A stretch of DNA of 64,000 bases from Lumbricus terrestris (Eukaryota > Annelida > Clitellata > Crassiclitellata > Lumbricidae): positions 31,972,760 to 32,036,759 of the forward strand of contig OX457037.1 of NCBI GenBank assembly GCA_949752735.1, read 5' to 3'. A model generated the notes under the pieces. That model worked only from the letters and a program-made list of their open reading frames with translations, made no database searches and was not told where the DNA came from. Both the position numbers and the translations under genes were made by a program. Shown here in pieces: positions 63,986 to 64,000 of the stretch (position 1 is its first letter; the number at the start of each line of letters is the position of its first letter).

Positions 63986-64000
63986 AAACGATACAAATAG

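Overview
This is animal nuclear DNA: AT-rich, gene-poor, with short exons, GT-AG introns, many microsatellites and dense MITE, SINE and LINE debris. The two recognisable large genes, a Shal/Kv4 potassium channel and a plexin-A type semaphorin receptor, are metazoan neural genes. A non-vertebrate deuterostome or other marine invertebrate is plausible, but I cannot fix the phylum. There is one 200-base N gap at 1007-1206. All three gene models are on the minus strand. Splice sites were placed by matching GT/AG to reading frame and family alignment, and both large gene models stay in frame from end to end.

Region by region. 1-14509 lies beyond the Kv4 stop codon and has no convincing gene; it holds two TA-flanked mariner-like elements, each with a small hAT-type MITE inside it, a 20-bp tandem repeat and degenerate repeats. 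14510-37141 is a complete four-exon Kv4 gene (580 residues). Its 15-kb second intron contains a minisatellite with a 140-bp higher-order repeat, hAT elements with 8-bp target duplications, a LINE fragment and a C-heptamer inverted-repeat element. 37384-38058 is an inverted-repeat element with an 8-bp target duplication. 40414-41404 is a compact candidate gene: TATA-like box, inverted CCAAT and RFX-type X-boxes, a two-exon ORF with an acidic start and an almost pure arginine tail, and an AATAAA signal. It resembles protamine-like sperm chromatin proteins. Upstream of it is a perfect 319-bp tandem duplication that includes an X-box. 45926-63600 holds the last 20 exons of a plexin (1,046 residues in the window: IPT domains, membrane segment, split RasGAP domain with the Rho-binding insert, stop). 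The Sema and PSI part lies beyond base 64000.

Plexins relay semaphorin guidance signals and Kv4 carries somatodendritic A-type current; nothing here links them beyond adjacency. The parts least explained by known genes are the arginine-rich gene, the C-heptamer element, the duplicated plexin splice donor, and a SINE/LINE pair sharing a 3' tail that is itself the coding end of the LINE.
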